Part shown: in pieces, positions 43,449 to 63,798 of the stretch | Layout of the letters: each line of letters begins with the position of its first letter | How positions within the stretch are numbered: position 1 is the first letter of the stretch | NCBI GenBank assembly: GCA_002005505.1 | Contig: KV908420.1 | Location: 204,057-268,056 of the forward strand | Length of the DNA stretch: 64,000 nt | Source of the DNA: Botryococcus braunii | Taxonomy: Eukaryota > Chlorophyta > Trebouxiophyceae | Reading direction: 5' to 3' | The notes under the pieces: generated by a model | Told to the model about the DNA's origin: nothing | The model's input: the letters and a program-made list of their open reading frames with translations, nothing else | Databases searched by the model: none | Made by a program: the position numbers and the translations under genes

Positions 43449-46400
43449 AAATCCAACGGTGTTTTTTTAATGTCCGCGGATTATCTTTAACAAATGAAGT
43501 TCAAGAACAATATAAGAAGATTGAAACAATCTTTATCTTCCATGACCTAAATACAGTAGTACCATAATTACAGGGAGTGTTACTGTTTGAGTTGCCCGAA
43601 AGCTTCTTGGCAACGTGAGCTCACACGGAGTAGGGGGAGGTCTACAGGTCCATATTACAGTAAGTTGATCATGAGTTACAACATGGATGAAGGAATTACC
43701 ACGTAGAGATCCAGAAAGTAGGAGCTTCTCCGCTCAAGCCTGCGACAGCACATGGGCACTGGACAGCTATAAGTCAGGTGGAAGCCATGGCCTCTACATT
43801 TGAACACGTGCACGCAACCGCCTATATAAGTGACCACGCGGCCGGCCCTGCATGAGCCTCAGGCAGGTACCGACGCAGAGTAACGGGTATGTTACATGAT
43901 AGTATTAGTTCTTAAAGTAACATAGATTCGGAAGAGTCCAAATTGATGCCGTCCCTTCCATAGAGCTGCGTTGTCATCGACGCAGGGACGTCCCCGAGAA
44001 AAGAGTCTGAGGACCGGACGGGGCGTGGACCGAAACTCAGTGGTCCTAGCTTGCAGCCTCTGTAGACGCTGTCATGGGTGCCTTGCTTTAGCGCTTGCCC
44101 TCCCCAACCACAGACAAGCAGATCTGCGTTGCAACATGGTGCATTATGCTGGCCGATTCATTGGCGTGCAGCTAGCTACCTGCAGGCACCATGCTATGAA
44201 AGCTGCATAACACGTACAAACGCTGTTAGTTGGCTGAAGAAGCGAGCTCGAGTCCTTCATATATGCTTGGTTACAGCTAGCCTTGGGACCTATAGAGTAG
44301 GTTTTCACAGCGCGGACTTATATGCCCGTGTGCTGCGAACCCGGGATCTGTGTCCTTCATCCAAAGGCGTTTTATTGGTATGGCCCGGTTACAAATGAGG
44401 ACAGTGGCTTTGGACTTGTGTAGAATCCAAGCTATTGCCAATGTTCAAGGAAGACCCAGCTTTGGATCACCTCAGCAGCCATTCTCCAGTATACAGTGTC
44501 TTGGTAGCTACGCCGGCGAGCGATGCGGGCCCGCATCGCACGCCCAGTTGCGTGATAGCAAGAGTGTTTTACGGATGTTTCTCAAGCGCGTAGTTTGCAG
44601 TCTGGGATGTTCCCAGAGCTCTCACACTGCCTCCTAAGGTCCAGGCCTGCTGCAGTGGTGTCCAGGGCTAAGTTGCATCCGTACGGCCAACAGTGGCAAA
44701 ATACTGCGCAATACGCCCTGATCGTTGCAGATCTGTAGAGCGCAACATCAGACTCCAGACTACTGACTGTATACTAGTACATGGTACGGTTTTGTGCAGT
44801 ACTGTACAGTATTGATACTGCACAGTATATATCCGGTCAATAGTCTAGACTTTGATGCTGCACTCTAGAGATCTCTAACGATCAGAGGTTACGTCCAGGC
44901 ACATCTCATGATCATATGAAGTCTCTGTGCCAGTGAGCAGGTGCATACCGTCATGGCGATCACTATTCTGTGCTGGGCAGTTCGCCATACACACATTTGC
45001 GTGTCCATGTGCGTAGCTTCGACGCTGTACTGCCACCATGAGGTGGCATGCCCTTACCTCCTGAGGCTGATCATCTGCCCAGCAGTTCAGTGCCCTGGGA
45101 ACTCCAACGATGTAAAGTTTTGTGTAGATCTCGATCTTCGGCTCGCATTCCTTTCTTTTGAATCGAGACAATATCCGTAGTGGCAAAATTCGGACATGAA
45201 TGTGACCTCGTTGGAGTTGCCAAGTACCCGGGAACCAGCCTTTCCCACGCCAGAGCCTACGCATGAAACATTGCAATGGGGGCTTAAATGCATTGGAGGA
45301 TCCTTCCGGAAGGCCGTGACCTCTGAAACAGCATCAACATTATCCTCTCATTTTATGGGCGCCGATCTCCAGAATTATGTACATGTGCTTGGCGTGGCAG
45401 CAACGCAAACTGCCGAGAACAGGCAGTCCGGCGGGTAGGCCGAGCCGGCGCGAAGTCCCAGTGGGTTTCCAGGTATTTACAAGAATATACATTAATGCTT
45501 CAGAAACATCCGGATGGATCCAGCTCTCAGCAGGATCTACAGCTTACACAATTCTATCTTCATCCCTTCTGGCATAATGGCTGGTTCTCCATGTAATTTT
45601 CCTTCCTTCCATCCTTCATTCCTTCGTGTGTTTCATCTGGGGATATTACACATTGACGCCTCGGCCTTTCGAAGCGGCTAAAGCCTTTAAGCTCATTAAC
45701 CTTAAAGAGCTTTTGAACCAAGCCGTCGACGTCAATGCACAGGAAGCAGGTGCACTTCGTTCTTTGTCGGGTCAGTGTCGAAATTGTTACTTCATTGGGG
45801 GCTGCTTGGGGAGGGGGGGGGGGGGAGAATAGTTGTACACCATATGTCATGCATGCTACCAGACTATATTGAAGATATATATGTAATTCAACCACTTTAG
45901 TTGGTCCCCATTGGTTGGGGGATAGCACTACATGAATAGTCCTAATGCATCCTCTGTCTTATCTTATTCCGTCAACGATTGCCACCGTTAAGTTTCCTTA
46001 TGTCCAGCCACTAGAGGCAGAGGCTACGAAGTACGCCGGCGCAAAAAACGCACTGTCCGGCTTTCGTCAGATGCCGAAGCTCGAGGACTGCTCCTGCAGC
46101 AGTCCTGCTTCGATACCGTGTGTCGAATCCAAATATTACAGGTGCGGGTCGCTTCACGGGTCTGTACTGCCCAACCGACGACAACCTTACAAGGACCACT
46201 CTGAGGCACAAAATGGATCATTCAACTTTAAACGCACTTAAAAACAATAATTATTAATAAACATCAGTATTCTACATGTAGGTCTGGTGCAGTATAGTTG
46301 CTTTGGTCAGAACAGCCTATAAAGACACTTCAAGCTGACACGGCCAGTACCGTTTGGTCGACAAAAACATCGCCTGTGCCCCTCAATAATTGGTAAGAAC

Positions 46401-46621
46401 ATGATACAATACAATTTTTGTCTTAATGAGGATCACCTTTCTAATGTTCCTGAAACGCGGAGATGGACAATGAATGCGATCAGGGCCTGCCGATAACCTT
46501 GAAATGATCGGTATTCATCGACGATATCATTTAACATGTCAGATCATAATATATATATTTGAAATTGTCAAATGGATGGTTCAGGGTTGTTCTGCTGAAG
46601 ATCATGAACTGGCGGTTTAAA
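43449..46621. other. Gap between the second and third HRGP-like genes
   Basis: No gene recognised. A small hairpin with AGGACTGCT facing AGCAGTCCT lies at about 46084-46106. A GTGCAGTACTGTACAGTATT-type imperfect inverted repeat lies near 44796-44826. Confidence 0.5.
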
Positions 46622-50193
<3,572 letters not shown>

Positions 50194-51504
50194 CTTCCTG
50201 TCGTGACCGACAGTAATTTGTGCCGGACCAGGTTGCGTGGTTGGTTTTACTCAACGTGTGCAATACGATCGTGGGGTGCAATCTGGAAGACTTCATGAAT
50301 TGACGTCTTTTCTTTAAAATAATTATGATTGTACGGTCACCATATGCACACGTCTGCACGTGAATTGGCATGCCCTTGCAATTTATAAATTTCAAAGTTT
50401 TCTGGTCCGGTGTGCTCACGTGTTCTTATCCCTAGCCATTTCATAGCTCTAGGATCCTCCGGAGTACCTTAGTGGGAACAGTGTTGGATCTTACTGGCGA
50501 CCCCACAACCATCAACTTCCATCGACCGAATTCTTAACGATCAAGTACTTGTGCGCTACTGCGCCACCTGGTGTATGAGATGTGCACATAGGTGGGGGAT
50601 GCAACAATGTGTAAGGTTCTGCAACTTCCTTCGAAGCATGGAAGTGCCCTTAAAGGGTAAGGCAACCCAACTTGGGTTATGTTTCGAGGGTTGCGCTCGG
50701 GAATTTCGGTGAACCTACCGTCCCCCTGATTTTACCAAATTCAGGAGAAAAGCGCCCACTCAATCCCATTGACTTGTACAACTAATGTGACATGAGTCAT
50801 GTCCCACGAAATTGCCGAGAACTTTCGCCACTGCCTGTATAGCTGGAATATATTCCAACGAATGTGATGACGGTGTAGCCATAGGTGCCGGGTCATATAA
50901 ATTGGATGCCCCTTCTAGATGTAGCTGTCATGAAGTGTACCCAAGAGGTGGAGTCCCGAAAAAATGCGACTGGCCGGTAACAATGAGGATGAACTCACAC
51001 TCATTTAGATCAGCATGTATAGGAAGATGAGGGTGAAACGTTGTAAAGATCCCCAATACATACTGGGCTATGTGAAGTTATCTGATGGCTGGTAAGATAA
51101 ATTTGATGATCCCACGTATGATAGTGTCTAAACTTCCTTCTCTGATCGCATGGGGTACTAATGTATGCTGTAATTTACGTAAGGTATACACGCAGACGTC
51201 ATGTTGGTCTTTAAAAAGTTATGTTAAAGCTGGGCCTACAGGGTGGACGTCTCACCCTGCACAACAAATCACATCTCCCAACCTTCAGGGCACCGTTGAA
51301 TGTTTACAACATATAGGGTAGCTTAAAAGGCGGCTTAGAGTCTGAGGCGGGTCAGACATGAGACGGCGCAAAAGCCAACTAAACTCAGGGAAATGATTGC
51401 TGCAGTCCAGGGAAGGAAGACACAGGATGAAGACTGCTCGCACCCGGCTGCAAGTACTACTGCATATGAATACAAGTAGTTATTCCCCCTTCCACCCTCT
51501 ACCC
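50194..51504. other. No gene seen
   Basis: Unique-looking sequence downstream of the third HRGP-like gene. No exon, RNA gene or repeat could be supported. Confidence 0.5.
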
Positions 51505-52125
<621 letters not shown>

Positions 52126-52384
52126 CTCTCGTTCGAACGGAATTCCCCCGCGCCCCCTCGCCCTCTTCCCTTATTAAAGGAAGGGAGGGGGGGGGGGAAG
52201 GGGGGTGTAGGGGGGAGGGAGAGGGAGAAGCTTCTCCCTCTTCCTGTCCCCCCTTCCCCCCTCGCCCCCTTCTCCCTCCCTTTCCGCTGCGGATGGCCAA
52301 AACAGCCCTTAAGGCATCATCAGGCCTTTCAGGCTCATAAAACGTGGCTGCGGCCAAGTAGAAGAAACCCAGGTCATACAATCC

Positions 52385-53325
52385 GGACTGTCATGGATCC
52401 ATTGTCACAGCTGGTGGCGGTGGTTTTGGCACTTTGCACCAAACCCTGGCTAGCTTACCTATTGCCCAAGGGGGTCTGGTGATCACTAAGGCCACTTCCC
52501 TTTTGCCCTGTGCCTATCTTGCCTCCGTCACGCAGACAGCCCCACTTTAGGACCGTCTTCACGGTATCTCCACTGCCCCACCTGTCCCCGCCGCCTTAGT
52601 TGCCAAGGCTGACTACTGCGCCCTTGTCCCAGATTTCGATGCGCTCTTTGAGGATCCGGAATTTGTCCGTAGCAAAGTGCAAGCCCGGTTGTCCAAACGC
52701 TTGTATCATCGCGCATACCGGGAGGTTTTTGATGACCCTGCTCGCTCGGATTGCGACCGTGCTGTGCTCCAATCTCTTACACAGCTGGGAGCGTCTGACT
52801 AGTTGCAGCGCTGGCTCTTCCAGTTCCCAGCAAACAATGGCCCCTGAGTCGTTCCACTGTCGCCTTCAATACCAGCTCTTGATCCTCATCTTCCAGCATG
52901 GCTCCCAATGCCCGTGTTGCTTGAAGGATTTGGATGTATGGGGCAATGTGGATGGCCACAAGGCATTAATGCAACGTGTACCGTTGAGGAAGATCAGGTC
53001 ATTCTCCTTCCATGATAGAAAACGAGATAGACATGTCTGGCTCGGGCAGGTACACCAGCAAGGTAGTACGTTTCTTTAGATATTGAGACGAGTGTTCGTT
53101 GCCGGGGCGTCCCCCGTTCCCAACGGTTGTGTGATAAGTGTCTGGCTGGTTTGGTGGGTGATGAACACCACCTTGTCCCTTCCTGTTCGGCTCTGCAGCC
53201 GATCCGGGACCGTTATCCCCATCTTTTTCGTTCCCGCTTTTGGTCGTTCCATCAGTTCGTCTGGCAAGATGGTCTTCAGTCTGTGGTTCACTTCATTCAT
53301 GACTGTTTTCAGTTTCGGCCTTAGG
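52385..53325 (+). mobile_element. Decayed 3' end of a non-LTR (LINE-like) retrotransposon ORF
   Basis: Seen: conceptual translation in changing frames gives LASLPIAQGGLVITKATS, AYLASVTQTAPL, DRLHGISTAPPVPAALVAKA, RLQYQLLILIFQHGS with a CPCCL knuckle, and RLCDKCLAGLVGDEHHL with SCSALQPIRDRYPHLF and QSVVHFIHDCFQF at the end. Known: the GGLGI-type motif after the reverse transcriptase palm, followed by Cys/His knuckles and a VGDEHH...C ALQ..R motif, is characteristic of the C-terminal part of plant and algal retroelement proteins. In-frame stops at about 52547 and 52799 and at least two frameshifts show that it is dead. The 5' part, including the RT active site and any endonuclease, is not present; the upstream edge abuts the homopyrimidine array. 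Confidence 0.75.
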
Positions 53326-53553
53326 TTTTTGTCTTTGCCCTTTTCTGGCCGTTGCCCACTGCTGGGCTGTGTTCAGGGGCCCGGGCTCTCCTGTCCCTTC
53401 CTTCGTGCTACCGGCTCACCACTCGTTACTTTGGGTTTGTGTCTGGCCTTGACTGGTTTTGCTTCTGAGGGTTTCTGTCTGGTTTCTCTCGGTGTATTGC
53501 TGCTTCTGTATTTTTGGTTCTCATCAGCCCTTTGGGCTGGATTGCTGTATTTA

Positions 53554-53615
<62 letters not shown>

Positions 53616-53682
53616 ATTGTTATTGTTATTGTTATTGTTATTGTTATTGTTATTGTTATTGTTATTGTTATTGTTATTGTTA

Positions 53683-53756
<74 letters not shown>

Positions 53757-53800
53757 GTTATTGTTATTGTTATTGTTATTCTTCTTCTTCTCCTTCTTTC
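53326..53800 (+). repeat. 3' UTR-like segment and TTA/TTATTG microsatellite tail
   Basis: About 220 bases of T-rich unique DNA after the retroelement stop, then about 230 bases of TTA repeats with an internal TTATTG block (53550-53780). Non-LTR elements often end in a short simple repeat, so this may be the element's own tail, later expanded. Confidence 0.8.
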
Positions 53801-55427
53801 ACATGCACAAACGAATTGGCAAAACAACGCAAGCCCAGGTAAGGAATAAATAATGTTTGCCGGATCCGCGTTTACTAATGGATAAACAGAGGTATGAGTG
53901 CCCTTTCCCCGGAAGACCATAGGGTGATGCAAGAACGGACCGGTCAAGTGTTGATCATTAGCTTCTTCCGGTGCTCCAAAGGGGATGGAAACGTTGTTAA
54001 GATTCCGCTCCCTCAGTTGCCATTTCAAGCTGTAGCACTGCTAACTAGTACTTCCTGAATAGTACATGACGACGCATTAAATTTACAGATACGTATATAC
54101 AGAGTCTGAACTCCATCACCACAAAAATTGAAGGAAAACGCAATGTTTTGAAATTCATGGAGACGCTGATGGCAAGGGCTCTTAACATGGCTTCTACGTC
54201 GCTCATGAGCAGCACAACCCAACGCACATTAATCATATGCACGCCTCATGTTACGCAAATGCGCCCTGGTATTCGTATATACGTGTGTACGTATACCCTG
54301 CATTCCCCTCCACAAGATTGATATAAACACAAGGGCCCATGGCGGGAGCGATGGCAGAAAAGTGCAATAATTGTTCCAGGAACTGGAATGCGCCGAAAAA
54401 CAAACACCTTGCAATAGTTCGTTAGCTAGTGGTAGGCAAAGCTAGCTCGCCGAGCCCCACTCGGGGCAACGCACTTTTGCTCTCAGAGCGACACACCAGT
54501 GAACAGATGACGGGGTCATTCTTCCAGAGTACTCCTTGAGTTGTAAGGATCTTCTCGGGTACCATTTCAGAAGGTGCACTGAAGGTATCTTCTTAGCTAC
54601 TACAAGTATATATATCGCTGCACGTGTCAGTCAACGTTGGTAAAACAGGACGGAATGCCCCATGGTATCTAAACGCAAAATACATGCGTTTTGCGTCTGC
54701 GCATACTTGCTTGCAAACAAATATTTGACGACACATTTGCTAAGACACGTGTCGTAGCAAGTGTGCACGAGACGGTATGGAGGTCAAGCGTCTGATTGAA
54801 CACATTGACCAAAAACCTCGTACTAAATAGAAATCATCCGCTTACCTTTAAAGGAATGGTGAGGTTTGCTAATGTGCCAAGAAGGGTCGATCGAATTCGC
54901 GAACTGTTCGAAACTTGACAGCCATTGAACTTCGGCTGTGGTAATTGCCCACTACTTCATGTATATGCATGCAGGCAACCCATACCACAGCGAGCCCAGA
55001 GCCAGCGCTGTGGTTGCCAATCTAACCCAAACTGTAATGCAAACAACACTACTTAATCCAGTCCACAATGCAGATGCAGATGCATCACGCCATCATAATC
55101 ATTGCTTAGCTACCAATGTTAGGCTTCGGGATTAGCTCTGAGATTTCTTGTGTCGGATCTTCACAGAAAAATGGTGCATTCTCACAGACAACGGGTTGGT
55201 CCATAAGAGTCTACACAGCCAGAGGATTGCACTCTGCTAATTCGCTTTTACCCAAATTCTACAGGATTCTACAGGATGGAATCGCATAAGCATGTTATCG
55301 CGACATACCCATTGCAGTACCGCAGCTCGATCCTGAATTTGACCGGCACATCCTCGAGAGTGATTCCCCAATGACGGGCACGGGGCTATTGCTGGTTATG
55401 GAAAAGGTCACAGAGGGACTGATGACG
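53801..55427. other. No gene seen
   Basis: Unique sequence between the retroelement tail and the lipase gene. A short hairpin (ACGCAAAA facing TTTTGCGT) lies near 54667-54690. Confidence 0.45.
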
Positions 55428-55531
55428 TCCACGGGTGACGATGATGGATAAAGTCGACGGGTGACGATGATGAGTAACATTGTTGGTAACGACGACGGGT
55501 GACGGTGATGGGTTGCGTCGACGGGTGACGG
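55428..55531. repeat. Minisatellite, about four copies of a CGACGGGTGACG-containing unit
   Basis: Irregularly spaced units of about 21-36 bases (GACGGGTGACGATGATG and variants) directly downstream of the lipase stop codon at 55547, so probably in its 3' UTR. Confidence 0.88.
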
Positions 55532-55546
55532 CTGACCTTCACTCTA

Positions 55547-58679
<3,133 letters not shown>

Positions 58680-59917
58680 TGGTATGCCGAAGTTCAGACG
58701 GCCTTCAAAGCATAACGGACATCCCCTTCACCAGCAAGTATTCCTTTCTCGGGCGACTCATCCAAACAAGAAACATATGTAACTGCACGTGATTTAAATC
58801 TACCTGCCGCACGGCCGTTCTAAGCATTCTTCAGGGGACTCGGCCATGACAGGTCCATGTCAGACGGGAGTCTGCTGACATCGTACATCACCCGTACTAG
58901 TACCTCACATGAAAGTTATGTGAGCCCCATCTTCCCTGCATGATGGATTTTTGGTATGCGGTTAGAATAGGCTTCACTCTTAATTTGAAATATGTGAGCC
59001 CCATCTTTTGAAGTACCTCACTGACAGTACCTCACAGTACACTTTTCTGGTACCTCACTGACAGAAGAATCAGCACCCACTGTGCTCCTTGCTAGCACCT
59101 TCCGATGTTTTCCAGTCGAAGTTCATAGCCCATTCATAAAAACTACAGTCACATATATCACCTGTGGTTTAAGGTTTTGGATGTCGTGAACACTTGTAAT
59201 ATGTGGTAGTCAAATATTAGCTACCCGCATGCATGCAGACCGGGTACCCAAGTCCGCCGAAAGCATTCCCCTGACCCCGTGCCGCGACGTGGACACCACT
59301 TGTGGCCCCATTAGAGAAGCTGTCGGAGATGTTCCCACCAAAACAATGTAGAGATCGTGGCCATGATCCCAACCCCGGACAACCAAATGAGGTCACCGGC
59401 TACTGAGACCCAAAACGTGGATATGCAGGGGTGGCTCCTTGCCGACCGGTAGTTGAAAGCCCCATCCCATCCGCAACAAGGTCTCCCTTTACAGAATCGC
59501 GACAAAAAATAGTAGCTACACCACTACACACTCGACTGTGCACCGCGTGCACCACGTGGCCCCCCCTCGGGTCCATACAGATAGAACAACGAGCGCACCA
59601 GGCGCTTGATAATTTACGTTCTGTTAACATCATCGTCGTACGTCTTAATTGTCTCTAGCAGGGTCTCCCTACACTACACAAGTCAACAGACAAGGCGGTC
59701 CAACTAGCTGTAGTATTTGCCAGCCTGGCGCCGTCAATAGACAACTTGACGTGGCCTTGACATGAAGTTGCTGCGGACAGAGCTGTGTGTGTAGTCTCAT
59801 GGTCTGCTGTGCACACGTGTGTGCTGCTCTTTCCACTCGCTTTCTGCGGTCATTGGCTCTTTGTTCGCTTAGATCTAAAGAGCTCACCCCATCGTTTTGG
59901 GCCACAATGTGACGGAC

Positions 59918-59976
59918 ACATTCCACTAGGGCAGGACGGCCACAACTTGTGGAGATGTGCTGCTCTAGTGGAATGT
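59918..59976. repeat. Nested stem-loop
   Basis: Outer arms ACATTCCACTAG and CTAGTGGAATGT extend inward with GCAG/CTGC pairing. They enclose a second hairpin CCACAACTTGTGG. Confidence 0.85.
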
Positions 59977-60339
59977 GGTTGCCACAATGTTGCGACATTG
60001 TGGTCAGAGCCTCAATCATGATATCACGCAGTGTCTTTCCTTAACTTTCCGTCTTCTTGGGACAAGAGGGAATCGCATTAGGGGATGGCTTTTGAAGTTG
60101 GAGGCTATACCAACATACGGTACGCTCTACCTTCCCAAGTCGCGATTGACTTTGTGTAGCTTTGTGCCGATACAATGGTACCTGTGGTCCCATGATCGTA
60201 AGGACATCCCCACCATACCTGTGTATACACCCCACAAAAGTTGGAGGAACGTCGGGGGTGGTTCCCGGTGGCTGGATGTGGGGATGTGAGGGAGGGCTAG
60301 ATATGAGGAATCGGAGGGAGGGACGGGGGATGTGATGTC

Positions 60340-60364
60340 CCGCCCCCCCCCCCGGGGGGGGGGT
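60340..60364. repeat. C-run directly followed by a G-run
   Basis: About 12 C's abut about 11 G's, flanked by GATGT on one side and GATGT again after the G run, a self-complementary homopolymer pair. Confidence 0.9.
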
Positions 60365-61158
60365 GATGTGAGGGGTTAGGGAATTACATGGCTTTGGACG
60401 GTGTGCCCCTTGATACCCGCCTCCAGTGGCAGACACTTATTCCATGCATCTGATTTTAGCTGGAAGGGAAGGCCAAGAAAAAGATAGCCTCTTCTGAGTG
60501 TATGGCCAGTTTTGTCAAGCATGCATAAGTTCTTGTACCAGGCGATGAGGAATCTGCAAGATATCTAGTCTCATGGTATTCTGACGCCTTGGAAATTATT
60601 TGCCTGTTCCATGTACATTGTACGCACTATATACACTGGATAACACTTTTCCTCGAGAAGAGCTGTCTGATGCTATCAAGACAGAACATGATCAGATCGT
60701 CCTTGTTGACATTGCCCTTCAATATCATACAACCAAAGCTCATTTTCCGCGCATGCTGCTACAGTGATGGATGTTGTTGCTTATATGTCTCTACTTCTGA
60801 TTTGAAAGCTTATGAGGTAAACCAGAGCCCCACAGACTTTAAACACTAAACGCCTGAAATCTAAACATCTGAGCTCGACGTTCCCGTGCCCTATTTAACC
60901 ACAGAACAGGAGTTTCCGTCGAAAATCCAAACGCAGAAGCCTCAAAGATTTCGTGTCCACGCACTCGAAGGATAAAAGTTTTTCTTCAGCTTCTTCGTGT
61001 TCAAAGCAGTGGTCGCATGATTGTCCTACTGTGCAAGTATGCTGCACATACAATCGGTCCCAACCTGCTTGCGACTTCCCAGCCCATGAATTGACCGCCT
61101 ACAGTCCTAATCTTCTCTCAACCAGCTGAATGACATCTGGGCAAGTGCATGCGGGCAC

Positions 61159-63090
61159 CTAAGTTCGGGTCAGCTTTGCAGCGATGCCTTGCAAGAGCAT
61201 GGGGATGAAGACGGATCTCGAGGACGTGTCTCTCCTAGCCCCACCGCCGGTGAGCCACGACAGTCCGGCCTGGTTGACTTCGGCCTCTTCGGCCTCGTCC
61301 TCGGCAAACCTGGGCTGCGCCCATAAAGTGGGATCCACCGGCTCGTCGGCCACGTGACTCGGCCTCTCGATAACCAAGCGCGCGGGTACGTCGACTGACA
61401 CTTCTCCTGGGGGTCCCACATCTCCGGAAGTTGCCTCCCACACGGAGGATTCCGGCGCGTCTGCAACGGCAACGCCGTCGAGGGCAGGGGCCGTAGTGGG
61501 GGCGAGACCCGGTGTGCTGCTCCCGCTCCCTGCAACGTGTTTCTGTAAGTCTCGGTACGAAATCTTGTATTCAAACAGTCAATTATGACTGGACAGACGT
61601 AAACCACTTCACCAATTCTGGTGCCTACTGTCGAACCCCTGTACACGTTATGAAAGCACACGTGAACCGTTCTCTCAAATTGGGTTGGATGTAAAAGCAT
61701 CAGTAGTAGCAAGCGTCAGGTCTTGCTCAGCTCAGTCAGCCAGCCAGATCATGCTGAACAACCGTCATAGCCCCTAAGCACCTGTCCCTCTGCAGACCCT
61801 GGGCCTCCCCCCCTTCCCCCAAATCCAGGGATTGCAAGGTAAGCAGCAGCTTCCTCTGCAGACCCTGGCCCTTCCTCCCTTCCTACCCCAATTGCAATGT
61901 GCGCAGCAGCACACTCGCACACCGATGGATTCATGCTGAGGTGGAAGTGATTGGTCTTTGCGTGGGTCCTTAGTGCAGAAAAATCTATTCTGGTCCGTCT
62001 TTGAGAAACTGAAGGGCGTTGGCATGACTGTCAGGGACAGCAGGCAGGCACAGTGGCACCACTACAGTAGCATGACTGAAGAGAGACCGCAGCAAAGGCT
62101 ATGCACGACGACGACGACAGCAATGGCAACGAAGGAGGAGGAGGAGGAGGAGGAGGAGGAGGAGGAGTGGGAGGAGGAGGGTGACGTGTACATCAAATGC
62201 GGGATGTGCAGACAGAGGGCTAGCGAGAAGCAGTGGCTCGTACCTTGCTTGGCCAGAATGCCAGAGGGAGCTGCTACAGGTCGTGGAGGCTCCCACCACT
62301 GCTGGGAAGGGGCGGGACCATGAAGCTGGGTACCGTGGGGTCGGCCCCTGGGTCCTGCGGAGGGCCCTGAAGCGCTTTCGCCATCCAACTCGAGTTCCTT
62401 CCGCTTCGTGATGATGGGTGCAACCACCTGCTCGATCGGAACGTCGTCCGCCGCCTGTTCCGTTGTGTCACTTTCCGTCGTCTTCTCGCTTTCCGGAAGG
62501 AAGTCGAGGCCAAAGCGCATGTCGGTCGAGTTGACAGTGCTTGGTGGCGTGGCAGGTGTAGTACCACCTTTGCTAGCTGATGGAGCTGGAGCCGGTGCGC
62601 CCCCCTTGCTCTTTGTATTTGCAGTGCTAGCTTTGGTCGCGGTGGGAGTTGGAGTGGGAGTGGCTGTCTTTGATGATGCTTTTGGCGTGGGGGTGGCAGC
62701 GGGGGGTGTCGCTTTTGCGGCGGGCGTGGCGGCAGGCGTGGCGGCGGGCGTGGGGGCAGGGGTGGCTCTTGGAGTAGGGCTGGGCGTTGCCACTTTTGGC
62801 AATATGATGTCATCGGTGGATGGCGAGGGAGGCTTGGCTTCCGAGGCGGGGAGGAAGTCGAGACCAAAGATGTAGTTGGGATCCTTGGTTGGATCTGCAC
62901 CCGTGGGCGGGGCTGGTGCTGCCGTGGGGGCAAGGGCACTCAAATCTCTGGCTCCGTAATGCAGCAGCATGGATCGCCTTCCCACTTGCTGCAAACACCT
63001 CCCACAACCATTTACTTCCCTGAAGCAAGCCATGACTTTACAGCATTTAAGCAACAGAGTCAAATCAGCTGTCTGCTGCTGGCTGTGCAA
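61159..63090 (-). CDS. Ala/Pro/Thr-rich protein with a repeated FGLDFLP motif, function unknown
   Basis: Model: exons 63090-62244 and 61529-61159 joined in phase 1 (donor GTACGA, acceptor TTGCAG), 405 codons plus stop. Seen: residues about 1-50 contain Cys and basic residues (FREVNGCGRCLQQVGRRS) and could be a targeting or zinc-like segment. FGLDFLPASE at 75-84 and FGLDFLPESE at 193-202 bracket a low-complexity ATP-rich stretch (TPAATPAATPAAK). Exon 2 is acidic (PRFAEDEAEEAEVNQAG), ends in FIPMLLQGIAAKLTRT and reads as normal protein. No known domain was recognised. The start codon is uncertain: the ATG at 63033 or an upstream exon are alternatives. The intron (62243-61530) contains a GGA trinucleotide run and a 65-base tandem duplication. 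Confidence 0.55.
61787..61915. repeat. Tandem duplication of about 65 bases
   Basis: Two copies begin CCTCTGCAGACCCTGG and end with GCAGCAGC (61787-61852 and 61853-61913). Both lie in the intron of the Ala/Pro/Thr-rich gene. Confidence 0.85.
62127..62181. repeat. (GGA)n trinucleotide run
   Basis: About 45 bases of GGA repeats inside the intron of the Ala/Pro/Thr-rich gene. Confidence 0.93.
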
Positions 63091-63257
63091 GTGGTTTTTG
63101 CTTTGCCGGCCATGTAAATTTCATTCTTGACTCTGTTCGCCCTGGGAAACTTCAGAACATAATATTTCACCAACGTAATACTAGAAAGACAGAAGCGCAC
63201 AATCTTTCATCACACATATGCATGCCTTGGGAGCCCATCCCCCATACCCCACAAACC

Positions 63258-63267
63258 GGGGGGGGGG

Positions 63268-63364
<97 letters not shown>

Positions 63365-63410
63365 GGGGGAGGGGGAGAGGGAGGGAGGGAGGGGTGGGGG
63401 GGGGGCAGGC
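63258..63410. repeat. (GA)n array with G runs at both ends
   Basis: About 90 bases of GA flanked by G-rich blocks, upstream of the Ala/Pro/Thr-rich gene. Confidence 0.95.
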
Positions 63411-63608
63411 ACACGGGCGTGCGCGATGTAGATTGAGCGGACAATCAACAATGCTGGATTGTAGGGAGTGCAGCCTCAGAATTAAAAAACACAGAAAACA
63501 TTGTCTTGAATGCTAAACATGTAACAAAATACATGCGTTGATTGCAAGCATTACATTTACAAACACTACCATCCCAACAGATACACAAAGAAATCTAAGA
63601 GAATCCCT

Positions 63609-63798
<190 letters not shown>

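Larger units (their letters stand above)
58680..61158. other. Gap between the lipase and the Ala/Pro/Thr-rich gene
   Basis: No gene recognised. It contains a dispersed repeat copy (58944-58993), a stem-loop at 59918-59976 and a C-run/G-run foldback near 60343-60363. Confidence 0.5.

Noticed and set aside
50480..50580. tRNA-like segment on the minus strand (GCGCAGTAGCGC resembles a D-arm)
   Set aside because: No matching T-arm or anticodon stem could be folded. A tRNA-derived SINE relic is possible but unsupported.
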